From Piscibacillus salipiscarius JCM 13188 (GTDB taxonomy: Bacteria > Bacillota > Bacilli > Bacillales > Alkalibacillaceae), in assembly GCF_001311865.1 (NCBI RefSeq), contig NZ_BBCD01000003.1:1-64000 (forward strand): a stretch of DNA of 64,000 bases. Reading direction: 5' to 3'. Below the pieces are notes generated by a model, which was not told the origin of the DNA, did no database searches, and worked only from the letters and a program-made list of their open reading frames with translations. This document shows, piece by piece, positions 38,918 through 49,395 of this stretch (position 1 is the first letter of the stretch; each line of letters opens with the position of its first letter). The translations under genes were made by a program, and so were the position numbers.

Positions 38918-39569
38918 TCTGACTCAGCCTCCGTTCAAGCAGCTTGCCTAATAATGTTAAAATCATAACCATTCCATAATAAATTAAGCCGACAAATAAA
39001 TACGGTTCAAAGTTACGGTAAATGTCGGCACCAACAACAGACGCGCGGCGCATTAAATCTAAGTAATTAATCACCGACACAATGGCCGATTCTTTTGTTA
39101 ATGTAATGAATTCATTCATGAGTGCTGGTAAAATATTTTTCATCGCTTGAGGTAAAATAACTTTGACCATCGTCTGCCTGTAAGGGATACCTAAAGCTTG
39201 TGCCGCTTCCTTCTGTCCTTTATCGACAGCTTGAATACCTGCACGAATAATTTCCGAAACATAAGCCGATGAATTCAAGCCAAATGTTAGTATAGCTGCT
39301 AGAAACTCTGGTATGTCGTAACCCAAAAGCTGCGGAACACCATAATAGACTAGCATTAGTTGTAAGATCAACGGTGTCCCCCGAAACACTGATGTATAGA
39401 AATCAGCAAGCCATTTAAGATATTTAGCATCAGATATTTTTACTAGCGCGATCACTGCGCCCAAAATAAAACCAATAATGATTGCAATAATGACAAATCT
39501 TAACGTAACCCATATTCCTTCAAGCATAAAAGGAATATAAGGCACGATTTGGGTAAAATCCAAATTCAT
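38910..39569 (-). CDS. artQ: Amino acid ABC transporter permease (ArtQ-like)
   Basis: Intact 219 residues with about five membrane segments. SVFRGTPLILQLMLVYYG and EIIRAGIQAVDKGQKEAAQALG are the EAA-type loop and HEQQ-type permease motifs. Works with ArtP and ArtR to import a polar amino acid, probably arginine, from the outside. Confidence 0.88.
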   Translation of the reverse strand: MNLDFTQIVPYIPFMLEGIWVTLRFVIIAIIIGFILGAVIALVKISDAKYLKWLADFYTSVFRGTPLILQLMLVYYGVPQLLGYDIPEFLAAILTFGLNSSAYVSEIIRAGIQAVDKGQKEAAQALGIPYRQTMVKVILPQAMKNILPALMNEFITLTKESAIVSVINYLDLMRRASVVGADIYRNFEPYLFVGLIYYGMVMILTLLGKLLERRLSQSD

Positions 39570-39594
39570 GCCTTAACACCTCAATTCTATTTGT

Positions 39595-40382
39595 TTAGTC
39601 TTCTGTTAGCTCCCATTTTTTAGCTAGTTCATCAATCGTTCCATCTTCTAAGAATTGTTCAATTACAGCATTAACATCTTCTTTTAAATCACTATCTTTT
39701 GGAAAAGCAACTGCCATCCCTGGTGAACTCGTAGTCGGATCATCAAATCCAGCTAAACCTTGCTCTTCGATATAGCCTTCTGCAACTGTTTTATCCATGT
39801 AACCAACGTCAATGCGTCCTGTTTTTAACTCTTGAATTAGAGTCGTTGCTTGGTCCATCGATTTAAGCTCGAAGTTATATTCTTTTTTTAACTCTTCAGC
39901 GCCTTCGTATTGAATGGTCCCTAATTGAACGCCTACGACTTTACCTTCTAAATCTTCTAAACTCTTAATATTTGAGTCTTTTGTAGTAACAAACATTTCA
40001 CCTGAATGGTGATACTCCGTAGAGAAATCAACGTTTTTTGACGATCTTCCGTTGCTGACATACCTGCCATAACCATATCAACACGATCAGACTGAAGAGA
40101 TCCGATTAATCCATCGAATTTCATATCTTTAATTTCAAGTTCATAACCTAGTTCTTCCGCAATCTTATGAGCTAAATCAACATCAAACCCTTCAAATTCC
40201 CCTTCTGGATTAAAAGATTCAAAAGGAGGAAAATCAGCAGATGTTCCCATCACTAACGTACCTTTACTTTCACTTGATTCACTTTCTGCATTAGCACTTC
40301 CACTTCCTTCACTCCCACCACACGCAGCAAGAACGATTAATAGAATAATAGATAACGCCGAAAACATAACCTTTTTAGACAT
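39595..40382 (-). CDS. artP: Amino acid-binding lipoprotein (ArtP-like, frame broken)
   Basis: About 262 residues. The signal ends at LAAC (Cys20). LVMGTSADFPPFESFNPEGE and FEGFDVDLAHKIAEELGYEL are typical of family 3 solute-binding proteins; MVMAGMSATEDRQK precedes a slip near 40030, after which VDFSTEYHHSGEMFV should follow. Ligand type is inferred from ArtPQR similarity. ATG at 40382 is preceded by GGAGAGGGGATC. Confidence 0.87.
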
Positions 40383-40611
40383 TGTAGATCCCCTCTCCAA
40401 AATTGTATATTTATACGATTAAATGCATATTAACACATAATTATGCATAAAATACCCTTTCGATTAAAGAAAAATAATTCAGATAATTGAAAGGGTCTAC
40501 AATAGTTTCGCGGTGAGCGTACTTTTGTATTTTATGTATATCTAGACCTCTATTATAAGACAACATTTCATCTCTTCTATTAGTGGTCCTCTGTTCAATC
40601 CATTTGGTCAT
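40383..40611 (-). promoter_or_regulatory. Leader and promoter region of artPQR
   Basis: The AT-rich upstream region holds two near-palindromes centred on ATGCAT, at 40423-40428 and 40443-40448, 20 bp apart. They could be operator half-sites, for instance for an arginine-responsive regulator, but they do not match the AhrC box well. A minus-strand frame from 40611 to 40441 codes for 56 residues starting MTKWIEQRTTNRRD. It has no ribosome site and I do not accept it as a gene. Confidence 0.35.
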
Positions 40612-40640
40612 AAAAAAACTGCCCAGGGGCATGGGCAGTT
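40612..40640 (-). terminator. Terminator of the SsuA-like gene
   Basis: AACTGCCCA pairs with TGGGCAGTT around a short loop; the A7 run on the left gives T7 on the minus strand. It lies 9 bases past the stop at 40649. Confidence 0.88.
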
Positions 40641-40648
40641 CATTATCC

Positions 40649-41716
40649 TTACTCATATTCACCGATCTTCTCTAAAACCTCTTCCACTAAAGACGTATCA
40701 ATTGCTTGCTCAAAGTCAACCTCACCTTTGATGGCGCCGTTATCTTTATATACTTCATATTGATTCTTAATATCTTCAACAAACATTCTACCATTTGGAT
40801 TAAGTCCTGTTACGCCAACTTTTTTCCACAGTTCAGGATCCTTAAGTGCTGTATATTCAGTCATGATTTCAATGACCTGGTCAACATCTCCAGTCTCCTT
40901 AATAAACGCATCGTTGTAGTCACGCACGCCTTTTAGATAGGCAGCCATAAACCTCTGGGCAACATCACGCTTTTCAGTTAAAAATTTTGGCGAGCCAAGC
41001 ACCATTGCAATTTGAGCCTCTGGTGCATAATCTGTTGCATCTTTAAATCGAAGGTGTAGACCTTGCGATTCACCTTGAGTGATCAGTGGTTCAATTTGTA
41101 GAGCAGCATCAATTTGTTTATTACCCATAGCAGCTAACATATTACCGAAGTCCGACATAAGAACAAACTCAACATCGTCTCTTGTAAGGCCAGCGTGCTT
41201 AAGCATCTCACCGAAAATATAATCATCCACGGCATTTTGAGATGATACGGCAATCGTTCTTCCTTTTAAATCTGAGTAATCTTTAATTTCTTCTTTAAGG
41301 TCTTCACGAATAACAAATGTGAAGTAAGAACTACCTTCTACGTTATGTCCTTTATCCGCAATCATGCGAACATCTATACCTTGAGCAATCGAGTTAAAGA
41401 ACGAAGCTGTTGAAATGCCGCCTGCTACATCTACCTCACCTGCTGCAATGGCAGGTAACATTTCATCGCTGTTGCCAAAAGTCGCAAATTCTACTTCTAT
41501 ATTATAGTCTTCAAAATAGCCCATCTCATTAGCAATGTAAAAACCTGCACCAGATGCAGCACCATCTTCAGCTATTACTACAGTCGCTCTTTCTTCTAAT
41601 GGTTCAAGGCCTTCCTCTATTTCACCACCTGAACCTGTTTTACCCTCCTCTTGACTACAAGCGCCTAACGTCAAGACGAGAAGCAAAAGCGGAAGTGCAA
41701 ACCACTTTTTAATCAT
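40649..41716 (-). CDS. SsuA/NMT1-type ABC substrate-binding lipoprotein
   Basis: Intact 355 residues. The signal ends LTLGAC (Cys19). ATVVIAEDGAASGAGFYIAN and EMGYFEDYNIEVEFATFGNS, then AIAAGEVDVAGGISTASFFN, are the NMT1/SsuA fold. Members bind aliphatic sulfonates, taurine, nitrate, or thiamine precursors; no ligand can be named. Third gene of a permease-ATPase-binding protein operon. I saw no TPP or SAM riboswitch upstream of the operon. Confidence 0.85.
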   Translation of the reverse strand: MIKKWFALPLLLLVLTLGACSQEEGKTGSGGEIEEGLEPLEERATVVIAEDGAASGAGFYIANEMGYFEDYNIEVEFATFGNSDEMLPAIAAGEVDVAGGISTASFFNSIAQGIDVRMIADKGHNVEGSSYFTFVIREDLKEEIKDYSDLKGRTIAVSSQNAVDDYIFGEMLKHAGLTRDDVEFVLMSDFGNMLAAMGNKQIDAALQIEPLITQGESQGLHLRFKDATDYAPEAQIAMVLGSPKFLTEKRDVAQRFMAAYLKGVRDYNDAFIKETGDVDQVIEIMTEYTALKDPELWKKVGVTGLNPNGRMFVEDIKNQYEVYKDNGAIKGEVDFEQAIDTSLVEEVLEKIGEYE

Positions 41717-41732
41717 GTTCACTCTACCTTTC

Positions 41733-42517
41733 TTATTGATTTCGTGATTCTTGAACCTCATCTTGTAGATGGGTCCATATTTTTAAGAAAATATCAGCTG
41801 TCTTTGGATCTGACCTAACTTGTGTCATCTGCCTTGGTCTCGGCAGGTCTATCGTGACCTCTTCTTTAATCGTTCCAGGCTGAGAGGTCATTAAAAAGAT
41901 TCGATCACTAAGTAAAATAGCTTCATCAATACTGTGCGTGATAAATATCACTGTCTTTTTGTCTCTTCCCAAATCGCAAGTAATTCCTCTTGTAAAATAA
42001 ACTTGTTTTGCTCATCTAGAGCAGCAAACGGTTCATCCATTAGTAATATTTCTGGATCATTCGCGAATGCCCTAGCGATACTAACTCGCTGTTTCATACC
42101 CCCAGACAATTCTTTCGGATATAAGTTTTTATATTTAGATAAGCCAACTTTTTCTAAGTAATGATTAGTTCTGTCATTTATAACTTTCTTGGGTGCGTGA
42201 CGCATTCGTAGACCCAGTGCCACATTTTCCTCAACAGTCATCCATGGAATAACTCCTTGTTCTTGAAAAACCATAGATTGTAATGGGTGGCGTGCTGATT
42301 CACTCGATTGAATGTTAAACTCGCCTGAACTTGGTTTTTCAAGTCCAGCTAAAATTCGAAGTAATGTCGTCTTCCCGCATCCACTAGGGCCTAAAATACA
42401 TACAAATTCCCCATCCTTAATTGAAAAATCTATGTTTTCAAGGGCCATGACGCGCTCCTTATTTTTGATAAACACTTTTGTTAATCCATCGACTTGAATT
42501 TTTCCAAGATGAGACAA
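41733..42517 (-). CDS. SsuB/TauB-type ABC transporter ATP-binding protein (frame broken)
   Basis: About 262 residues. Walker A is GPSGCGKTTLLRILAGLEKP, signature LSGGMKQRVSIARAF, Walker B ILLMDEPFAALD. A slip near 41965 separates IWEETKR from KTVIFITHSIDEAILL, the switch His region. The upstream AGGAGGA suits the TTG at 42517 best; ATGs at 42523 and 42538 are too close or overlap the permease stop. Operon with the flanking genes. Confidence 0.85.
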
Positions 42518-42528
42518 CGTCATTCCTC

Positions 42529-43334
42529 CTATTTCCATGGAATTAGCTTACTTTGTAGGCCACGTAGTAATAACGAGAACAAGTAGCCAAAAAACGATAT
42601 TAACAAAAGCCCTACAAACATCTCAGGAATAAGAAATGCCTTATAATTCATCCAAATAACATATCCGATTCCTGACCTAGCACCGATCATTTCTGCAGCG
42701 ACAATGGTTAAAAGTGCAATTGCCTGCCCCATTTGGATGCCTTCCATCATAACTGGCATGGCACCGGGAAGGGCAATTTTCATAAAGAAGTCTTTCGGGT
42801 TAGCTCCATAGTTTTTAGCCACATCTGCATACACCTTATCGATACTCATCACACCAGCGACCGTATTAATCACCACTGGGAAAAAGACACTTAAGGCGAT
42901 TGTCACCATTTTGAAAACTCACCAATTCCAAAAATAATTAAAATGATTGGTAACATCGCAAGTGTTGGAATTGGCATTAATGCCATGATTAAAGGTGAAA
43001 AGAAATGCCTTATGGATGAATACATCCCCATAATGAGCCCTAATGTAATTGCTGGAATAACGCCTAATAAGAATCCGCTTAGAATGCGAATCAAGCTCAC
43101 TTTGACGTGTTCAAACAATTCACCTGATGCCCCCATTGAAAATAATGTTTCAATAATGAGCGTTGGTGCTGGAAAAAATCTTGGGTCAATTACAGCTGTT
43201 CTTGATAACAACTCCCAAATTAACAACATTAATACTGGGGATGAGATCGTTAATAGCTGTTTAATTCGATTATTACGTTGCCTACGCCTCAGATCTTCTT
43301 GTTCCACCTCAACCGCTTTACTTAACTCTTCCAC
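42529..43334 (-). CDS. SsuC/TauC-type ABC transporter permease (frame broken)
   Basis: About 268 residues with six membrane segments. DPRFFPAPTLIIETLFSMGA and GFLLGVIPAITLGLIMGMY start the BPD_transp_1 domain; after a slip near 42910 (FGIGEFSKW, then MVTIALSVFFPVVINTVAGV) comes NYGANPKDFFMKIALPGAMP, the cytoplasmic coupling loop. I prefer the GTG at 43334, which has TAGAGGTG upstream, over the GTG nine bases earlier. First gene of the operon. Confidence 0.85.
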
Positions 43335-43509
43335 TGCTCTCACCTCTACGCTTCATACTATGCACTGGGCGTTAACCGTGTCTGTCCTAATTTTTTTGTT
43401 TTTAAAAAACTGTGCAGTAGCCCACACGCAAAAAATATGTTAAGTAGAAAGCTTGACTCTGGTGGTCATCAACTACCTATAATGATCTTGACTAATACGA
43501 AAAAACATA

Positions 43510-43655
43510 ACATTTATGGGACATAAAAACCCGTTTATGGGACATTGGAGTGAAAGTTAAGGCATCGAATTTTGTCGAAAATGGGTATTCGACTGATTTT
43601 ATGAGACATTTAATCTAGTTTATAAGACATTCTGGTTAAAATATAAGACATCCAC
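43510..43655 (+). repeat. Phased repeat array B (copy of array A)
   Basis: Words start at 43513, 43534, 43598, 43619 and 43640: spacings 21, 64, 21, 21, identical to array A at 17.2 kb. The 28-base core at 43564-43591 is identical to array A and lies 30 bases after the second word in both. The bases between words differ freely. It sits between the terminator at 43664 and the SsuABC-type operon promoter. Confidence 0.88.
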
Positions 43656-43663
43656 ACATCAAA

Positions 43664-43706
43664 AATAAAAAATCCTAAGGTTCATTTTTGGAACCTTAGG
43701 ATTTTC
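43664..43706 (-). terminator. Terminator of the acidic lipoprotein gene
   Basis: A perfect 13-bp stem, AATCCTAAGGTTC with GAACCTTAGGATT; the A run on its left gives a T tail on the minus strand. The 70 bases between it and the stop at 43778 hold nothing else. Confidence 0.9.
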
Positions 43707-43777
43707 CGAATCTATAAAATTAGGGGGAGTTTATGCTTAAAGCTATCTTTTTAAAGGGTGAGAGTTAATCTAATTAA

Positions 43778-44092
43778 TTATGATTCAGAGTCCTCTTCTG
43801 AACCTTCTGTTGTTGAGCCTTCAGTACCATCTTCGTTTTCACTATCTTCCATTTCATCGCTACTACCTTCTGTTGAATCTGTTGAGCTATCTTCTGATGT
43901 ACTATCATCAGTTGTACCTTCTTCGCCAGTACCAGTAGTGCCATCTTCAGAAGTTGAACCGTCTTCAGTTTCTGTACCACTATCTTCTTCAGTTGCTGGA
44001 TCTTCAGTGGCCGGATCTTCTTCACCGCCGCCACCACAAGCTGCTAAGAAACCTGTACCTACTAGTAATGAACTGATAATTAATTTTTTCAT
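43778..44092 (-). CDS. Very acidic, low-complexity lipoprotein
   Basis: 104 residues. The signal MKKLIISSLLVGTGFLAAC ends at Cys19; the mature part is almost only Glu, Asp, Ser, Thr and Gly, with short repeats such as EDPATEDPATEED. ATG at 44092 follows AAAGGAGTGTTTTGAA. No domain and no expected fold; it may be a disordered, negatively charged surface tail, as is common in salt-loving bacteria. The 300 bases upstream (44093-44392) are AT-rich with no gene that I can see. Confidence 0.75.
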   Translation of the reverse strand: MKKLIISSLLVGTGFLAACGGGGEEDPATEDPATEEDSGTETEDGSTSEDGTTGTGEEGTTDDSTSEDSSTDSTEGSSDEMEDSENEDGTEGSTTEGSEEDSES

Positions 44093-44392
44093 TTCAAAAC
44101 ACTCCTTTTTTATGTTTTGATTATGTGTTTTGCAACTATTTTTTCGTTGCACTAATCAGATACCCGCTTCAAACAGAGCCAAAACACATGTTACTGATTT
44201 GTAAATAAAGTAATGTTTTGGTTAATTTAAAAGAATCTTTAGTCCTATATAAATAAGGATTTAATCATTCTAATAGTTGGAATATACTACTAAAAACCGA
44301 AATAACTTTACAATAACTTTTCAAAATATAAAAAGAAACACCAATTTAAACCGAATTTGGATTAAAATTGATGTTTTATTCTATAAAAAAGT

Positions 44393-45143
44393 TTAATTAA
44401 CTTCTAAACTTACCTCGCCTACACCTTCAAAATGAACATTATAATGACCCTTCTTTAGTTGCTGGGGCATCATAAAATGTTCCTGATGAAATAACCATAC
44501 CAGACTGTAATGTCTCACCTGTTTTAGCTAATTGTTGAGCTAACCATTTAACAGCATAAACCGGGTTTCCCAGCACTTCACTTGAATGGCCAGTCGCAAT
44601 GAGTTCATTGTTTAAAGTTACTGATACATTAATTGAATTTAATTGTTCAAAGGTTAAATCATGTTTGTGCTCACCAACCACTACTTTCCCTGCAACTGCT
44701 CGATCAGTTACAATTTGATTCAAAGATAAATGAGGGAACCAATCTTCGTACCGGGAATCTGGAATTTCAATACCTGGAGCGACTTGGGTTTTCCTTATTA
44801 TATCCATCTCATCATCTTCAGGATGAATATCCTCTTTAACCAAAAACATAAGTTCCACTTCTATTAATGGTTCAGACATATGCTCTAATTGTAATTGGCC
44901 GCCAATCACGGAGTCTTCCGTAAGTGCGCCATATAGAGGTTCCTCTGCATCAAATAAATCCTGCGTTTCTTTACTAGTCAGGCTGATTTTATAGCCTTTT
45001 AAATGATTATGGTTTTGAGTTTCTAATTTAATAAGTTTACTCTGAAACTGGTAAGCTTCATCTAGTGATTGTGCTACCTCTATAGATTTATGTAGTCTTG
45101 GACCGCCTTGGTGAGCACGTGTTAATTGATCTAAATAACTCAT
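44393..45143 (-). CDS. 2-keto-4-pentenoate hydratase/decarboxylase family protein (frame broken)
   Basis: About 250 residues of the FAH superfamily (MhpD/DmpH type). KGYKISLTSKETQDLF, EPLIEVELMFLVKEDI and QVAPGIEIPDSRYEDWF supply the metal ligands (Glu, Glu, Asp region); ISSGTFYDAPATKEG is near the end. A one-base slip near 44448 stops the frame early; the true end is HYNVHFEGVGEVSLEVN. It would hydrate a 2-hydroxydienoate-like compound from ring cleavage. The exact substrate is unknown. Confidence 0.82.
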
Positions 45144-45286
45144 TAAAATCACTCCCTTTAAAGCACCACTTAGTTACTTTAAAATTTTTAACCTGTATTC
45201 TACTCCTCAAAATAGTCCAAATCAACCTTTATCATCAAAATATTTTAAAAATTCAAATAAAAAACGCTTACATTTAGAAAAAGGGG

Positions 45287-45339
45287 TTGAAATCCTGTCA
45301 AACCTGTATTATCATTTTTATTAAAATTTTCAGATAATA
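45287..45339 (+). promoter_or_regulatory. ilvE promoter with a CodY-like box
   Basis: A -35 TTGAAA (45287-45292) is 17 bp from a TATCAT (45310-45315). Downstream, AATTTTCAGATAATA (45325-45339) matches 13 of 15 bases of the CodY box AATTTTCWGAAAATT. A box between the start point and the ribosome site would act as a roadblock or repressor site, with ilvE repressed when branched-chain amino acids and GTP are plentiful. Confidence 0.65.
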
Positions 45340-45352
45340 AGGAGATGACAAC

Positions 45353-46451
45353 ATGGAAAATCGTACACTACGCGTATTTAAAACAATGTCCTATCGTGAG
45401 AAACCAAACAGTGAAGAGCTTGCTTTTGGCCGAACATTTACTGACCACATGTTTGTAATGGACTATTCAGATGCAGAAGGCTGGCACGATGCCAAAATTG
45501 TTCCTTATGAACCACTTAAAATCGATCCGGCTGCCATGGTATTTCATTATGGTCAATCCGTATTTGAAGGACTCAAAGCCTACCTTAATCCTCAAGGTGA
45601 ACCTCTTCTTTTCCGCCCACGGAAAAATATTGCAAGATTAAACCGCTCAAACGAACGTTTATGTATCCCGACACTTGATGAAGACTTTTTGCTACATGCC
45701 TTAAAACAACTGATTTATATTGAGAAAGAATGGATTCCAAAAGCTGATGGTACATCTCTTTATATTCGCCCAATGATTATATCAACGGAACCATTTTTAG
45801 GAGTTGCACCATCTAAAGAATATAAATTGGTAATTATTCTATCTCCTGTTGGTGCTTACTATAAAGAGGGAATCAATCCAATAAAATCGCGGTGGAAAAT
45901 GACTTTGTTCGTGCTGTACGTGGGGGTACTGGTGAAGCGAAAACGGGCGGAAACTATGCATCTAGTTTGAAGGCGCAGGAAGTTGCCGGTAAGGAAGGCT
46001 ACTCTCAGGTACTTTGGTTAGACGGCGTTGAAAAGAGGTACATTGAAGAAGTTGGTAGCATGAATGTATTTTTTAAGATTGGAGATGAAGTTGTAACTCC
46101 TGAACTTAATGGAAGTATTTTAAGTGGTATAACGCGAAGTTCAGTTATTCAATTGTTAAAACATTGGGGAATTAGTGTACGCGAGAGCAAGATCACAATC
46201 GACGAGCTTTATCAAGAGTATCAAAAGGGAAATGTTGAAGAGGTGTTTGGTTCTGGTACTGCCGCTGTCATCTCTCCGATTGGGCAGTTAGACTGGAACG
46301 ATCATAAAATGTTTTTAATAATGGTCAAACTGGTAAGCTCTCTAAAGAACTTTATGAAACATTAACAGGTATTCAATATGGCCGTCTCAATGATCCATTT
46401 AATTGGATTGAGAAAGTGGCAACTCAGCAAACCATGAACAAAGTAGGTTAA
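45353..46451 (+). CDS. ilvE: Branched-chain amino acid aminotransferase (frame broken)
   Basis: About 365 residues, class IV PLP enzyme. [20 protein letters not shown] and [17 protein letters not shown] are in the first part. After a slip near 45893 comes [20 protein letters not shown], with the PLP-binding Lys, then [18 protein letters not shown] second slip near 46318 leads to [17 protein letters not shown] and the end NKVG. It transfers amino groups to and from Leu, Ile and Val. ATG at 45353 follows AAGGAGATGACAAC. Confidence 0.93.
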
Positions 46452-46477
46452 GGCACAGGCCTTAACCTACTTTATTT
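46443..46477 (+). terminator. Terminator of ilvE
   Basis: GTAGGTTAAGGC pairs with GCCTTAACCTAC, followed by TTTATTTT. The stem includes the ilvE stop codon and the T tail overlaps the end of the convergent asnO-like gene. Confidence 0.85.
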
Positions 46478-48309
46478 TAATGTTATAGTGCCTCATCCAG
46501 TAATCTATCTGACAAAGATGCGCGATTAATTGCGGCCCTTGCATAAGCTGACCGTACCAAGGCTCTTTAAACAGGTTACCATTTGATTCGAGCAGCTTTT
46601 GAACCTGGTTTTTCGACAAGATTTCAAATAAGCAACTATTAGGGTCGTTTAAGATGTCCTTCATCCAATTCATAACTAGTTTCTCGTATTGTGGCTGGAA
46701 CGTTTTGGGGTACGGATTCTTTTTCGATATAAAATGTCATGTGGTAAAATACCCTCTAAGGCCTTACGGAGCAGACCTTTTTCTAATCCACCAGCATTTT
46801 TCATCTCCCAAGGAACGTTCCAAACATATTCTACTAAACGATGATCGGCAAATGGTACCCGAACTTCGAGTGTTGCTCCCATACTCATTCGATCCTTTCG
46901 ATCTAGCAGCTGCGCCATAAACCATTGCATATTAAGGTAAAACATCTCTCTTCGTTTACGGTCAACCTTAGATTCCCCATCTAATATAGGCGTTTCAGTG
47001 ACCGTCTCGTTGAAACGCTCTTTTACGTAATCTTTAATATTTAATTTTTTCTTCCATTCAGGTAATAGTAAATTCTCTCGATGATCTAATGAACGTATCC
47101 ACGGAAAACCATCTTCTCCATTTAACTCAGGATTATGGAACCACGGATACCCACCAAAATTTCGTCTGCACATTCTCCAGATAAACTAACAGTCGTTTCT
47201 TTTTTAATCTGATGACTGAACCAAAGAAGTGACGAGTCCACATCTGCCATTCCAGGTTGATCGCGGAGTATGACAGATTCTTTTAAAGTATCAAAGAGTT
47301 CTTGCTCGGTAATTACACAGTCCGTGTGATTCGTTTTAAATTGATTGACCATGATTTTGATAAAATCTCGGTCATTAGACGGCTGAAAAACACTCTCTTC
47401 AAAGTGTTTTTCATTTCCTTTATAATCAACAGAAAAGGTTGGCAGCTGTCCTTGATTAGTTTCCTTAAAATAATTCGCAGCGATGGCTGTAATAGCACTT
47501 GAGTCAACACCACCTGATAGAAAAGTTGAGATGGGAACATCAGACACTAACTGACGTTCTACAGCATCAACAAAAGATGACGAACCTTTTCGACTGTTTC
47601 ATCAAATGAGTCCTCGTGCTTCTCGCTTTGAACATTCCAGTAGCGCCAGGTTTTTACTCCCTGCCTTGTTACTAACATGGCGTGACCAGCACGTAGCTCG
47701 TCAATTTGAGAAAAAATTCCATGACCCGGTGTACGAGAAGGTCCTAGACCAAAAACTTCAGCGAGCCCATCTCGATCTACTACGGGTTCTATATCAGGAT
47801 GCTCCAAAATAGACTTGATCTCAGAACCAAAGATTATTTTTACCTGCATTAGCATAAAATAACGGTTTAACGCCAAGCCGATCCCTCGCGATAAAGACTC
47901 GTTCTCGTTTCTCATCCCAAATAGCAAACGCAAAAATCCCATTTAAATAATCTAAGCAATCCGGTCCCCAGTGAACATATGCGTTAAGCAGCACTTCAGT
48001 ATCACACGTAGTTTTAAACCGATAACCTCTTTTCAATAACTCTTTTCTTATGTCATTGGTATTGTATAACTCTCCATTATAAACAATTGTATAAGTATGA
48101 CCGACATGCGTCACAATCATCGGCTGCCTTCCATTTTCTATGTCAATGACTGCTAAACGCCTATGGCCAAACGCGACATGTTGATTGAGAAAGTACCCTT
48201 CATCATCCGTACCACGTTTTATGAGTTGATTCGTCATTTTTTTAATCGTTTGATCATGCTCTCTTTGATTAATCCCCTCCCAATCAACCCATCCAGTTAT
48301 ACCGCACAT
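46467..48309 (-). CDS. asnO: Asparagine synthetase, glutamine-hydrolysing (AsnO-like, four or more frame breaks)
   Basis: About 612 residues when joined, the size of B. subtilis AsnO. The N-terminal Cys2 (CGITGWVDW) is the glutaminase nucleophile; FGHRRLAVIDIENGRQPM and YTIVYNGELYNT complete that domain. The synthetase domain shows STFLSGGVDSSAI, the pyrophosphate loop, and ECADEILVG. Slips lie near 47830-47940, 47550, 47150 and 46675. It makes asparagine from aspartate, glutamine and ATP. Confidence 0.9.
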
Positions 48310-48453
48310 ATTGCCATCTCCCTTTTCGTCAAAATTGCACTTATGGATTATTATATGTAGATAGGCTTACATAGTGCTCAAATAGACGTTAATGTATTTT
48401 ATTGTTAAAATGAAAATTACTCTATAAATACGTATAAAAAGTAGGTTATCTAA

Positions 48454-49342
48454 ATGGATCAACGTTACTCAAAAGCACAATTCGCCTCAATACTCGGAAT
48501 TATAGCGAATCTACTTTTAGCTATTATAAAGGGTGTCGCAGGAGTTTTAACCAATAGTAAAGCGTTAATTGCTGATGCCTTTCACTCTGCCTCAGATGTA
48601 GTTAGCTCCTTTGCCGTGTTAATCGGGATTCGAGCAGCACGTAAACCGCCGGATCCAGAACATCCATATGGTCACGGAAAGGCAGAAAACATTGCCACAT
48701 TAATCGTATCTATTCTGTTAATTATTGTTGGTTTTGAAATATTACTTGATTCGGTCCAATCGATTTGGGATCGAACAACCCAACAGACAAGCATCTACGC
48801 GTTATATGTAGTCATTTTTTCTATCATCGCTAAAGAAGCCTTATTCCAGTATAAATATCGACTCGGAAATAAAATCAACAGTCCTGCGATCATTGCTGAC
48901 GCATGGCATCACCGATCAGACGCCTTGTCTTCAGTCATTGCTTTAGCAGGGATTGGACTGTCAATTTTGGGCAGAGAGTATCAAATCACGTTTCTGCAAT
49001 ACTTTGACCCTGTTGCTGGAACGTTAATTGCTGTCTTAGTCATGTGGATGGGTTTTAAGTTAGGAAAAGATGCAGTTAACGTTACTCTTGAAACCGTTCT
49101 AGATGACGATGATACAGAGCACTTTTTCGAGTGTGTGTTAAAGGTAGATGGGGTTAAAACGCGTTGACACTTTGAACGCACGCACCCACGGTTCCTACGT
49201 TATCATTGACGTTAAGATCAGCGTCGCCCCTGAAATTACCGTTGACGACGGACATGCCATTGCCGCCCGCGTCAAAGAACGACTCATGGACGACCACGAA
49301 GAAGTTCAAGACGTTTACGTACATGTGAATCCGTATCACTAA
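48454..49342 (+). CDS. Cation diffusion facilitator family exporter (frame broken)
   Basis: About 295 residues with six membrane segments. The two metal-site motifs are in ALIADAFHSASDVVSSF and IIADAWHHRSDALSSV (HxxxD). A slip near 49158 separates VDGVK from RVDTLNARTHGSYVIIDVKI, the start of the cytoplasmic metal-sensing domain, ending YVHVNPYH. Resembles YeaB/MneS-type Mn or Fe exporters of Bacillus; the metal is not certain. Confidence 0.88.
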
Positions 49343-49351
49343 GTTGAACAT

Positions 49352-49382
49352 GATAGGGAGCGGAAATATTCCACTCCCTACC
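49352..49382 (+). terminator. Hairpin after the CDF gene
   Basis: TAGGGAG (49354-49360) pairs with CTCCCTA with an inner GGAATATTCC-like extension. No long T tail follows, so it is a weak terminator or an RNA-end structure. Confidence 0.5.
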
Positions 49383-49395
49383 ATGTGGTTCGACT

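Noticed and set aside
40441-40662. A 73-residue minus-strand frame upstream of artP
   Set aside because: Its first codons lie in the terminator of the gene before it, no ribosome site is present, and it overlaps the likely artPQR promoter.
43335-43500. TPP or SAM riboswitch before the SsuABC/THI5-like operon
   Set aside because: No CTGAGA/ACCTG-type TPP core and no S-box elements were seen; only a small A/T hairpin is present.
47302-47540. Open frames inside the asnO region on either strand
   Set aside because: They are shadows of the asparagine synthetase gene, whose motifs lie in the other frames.
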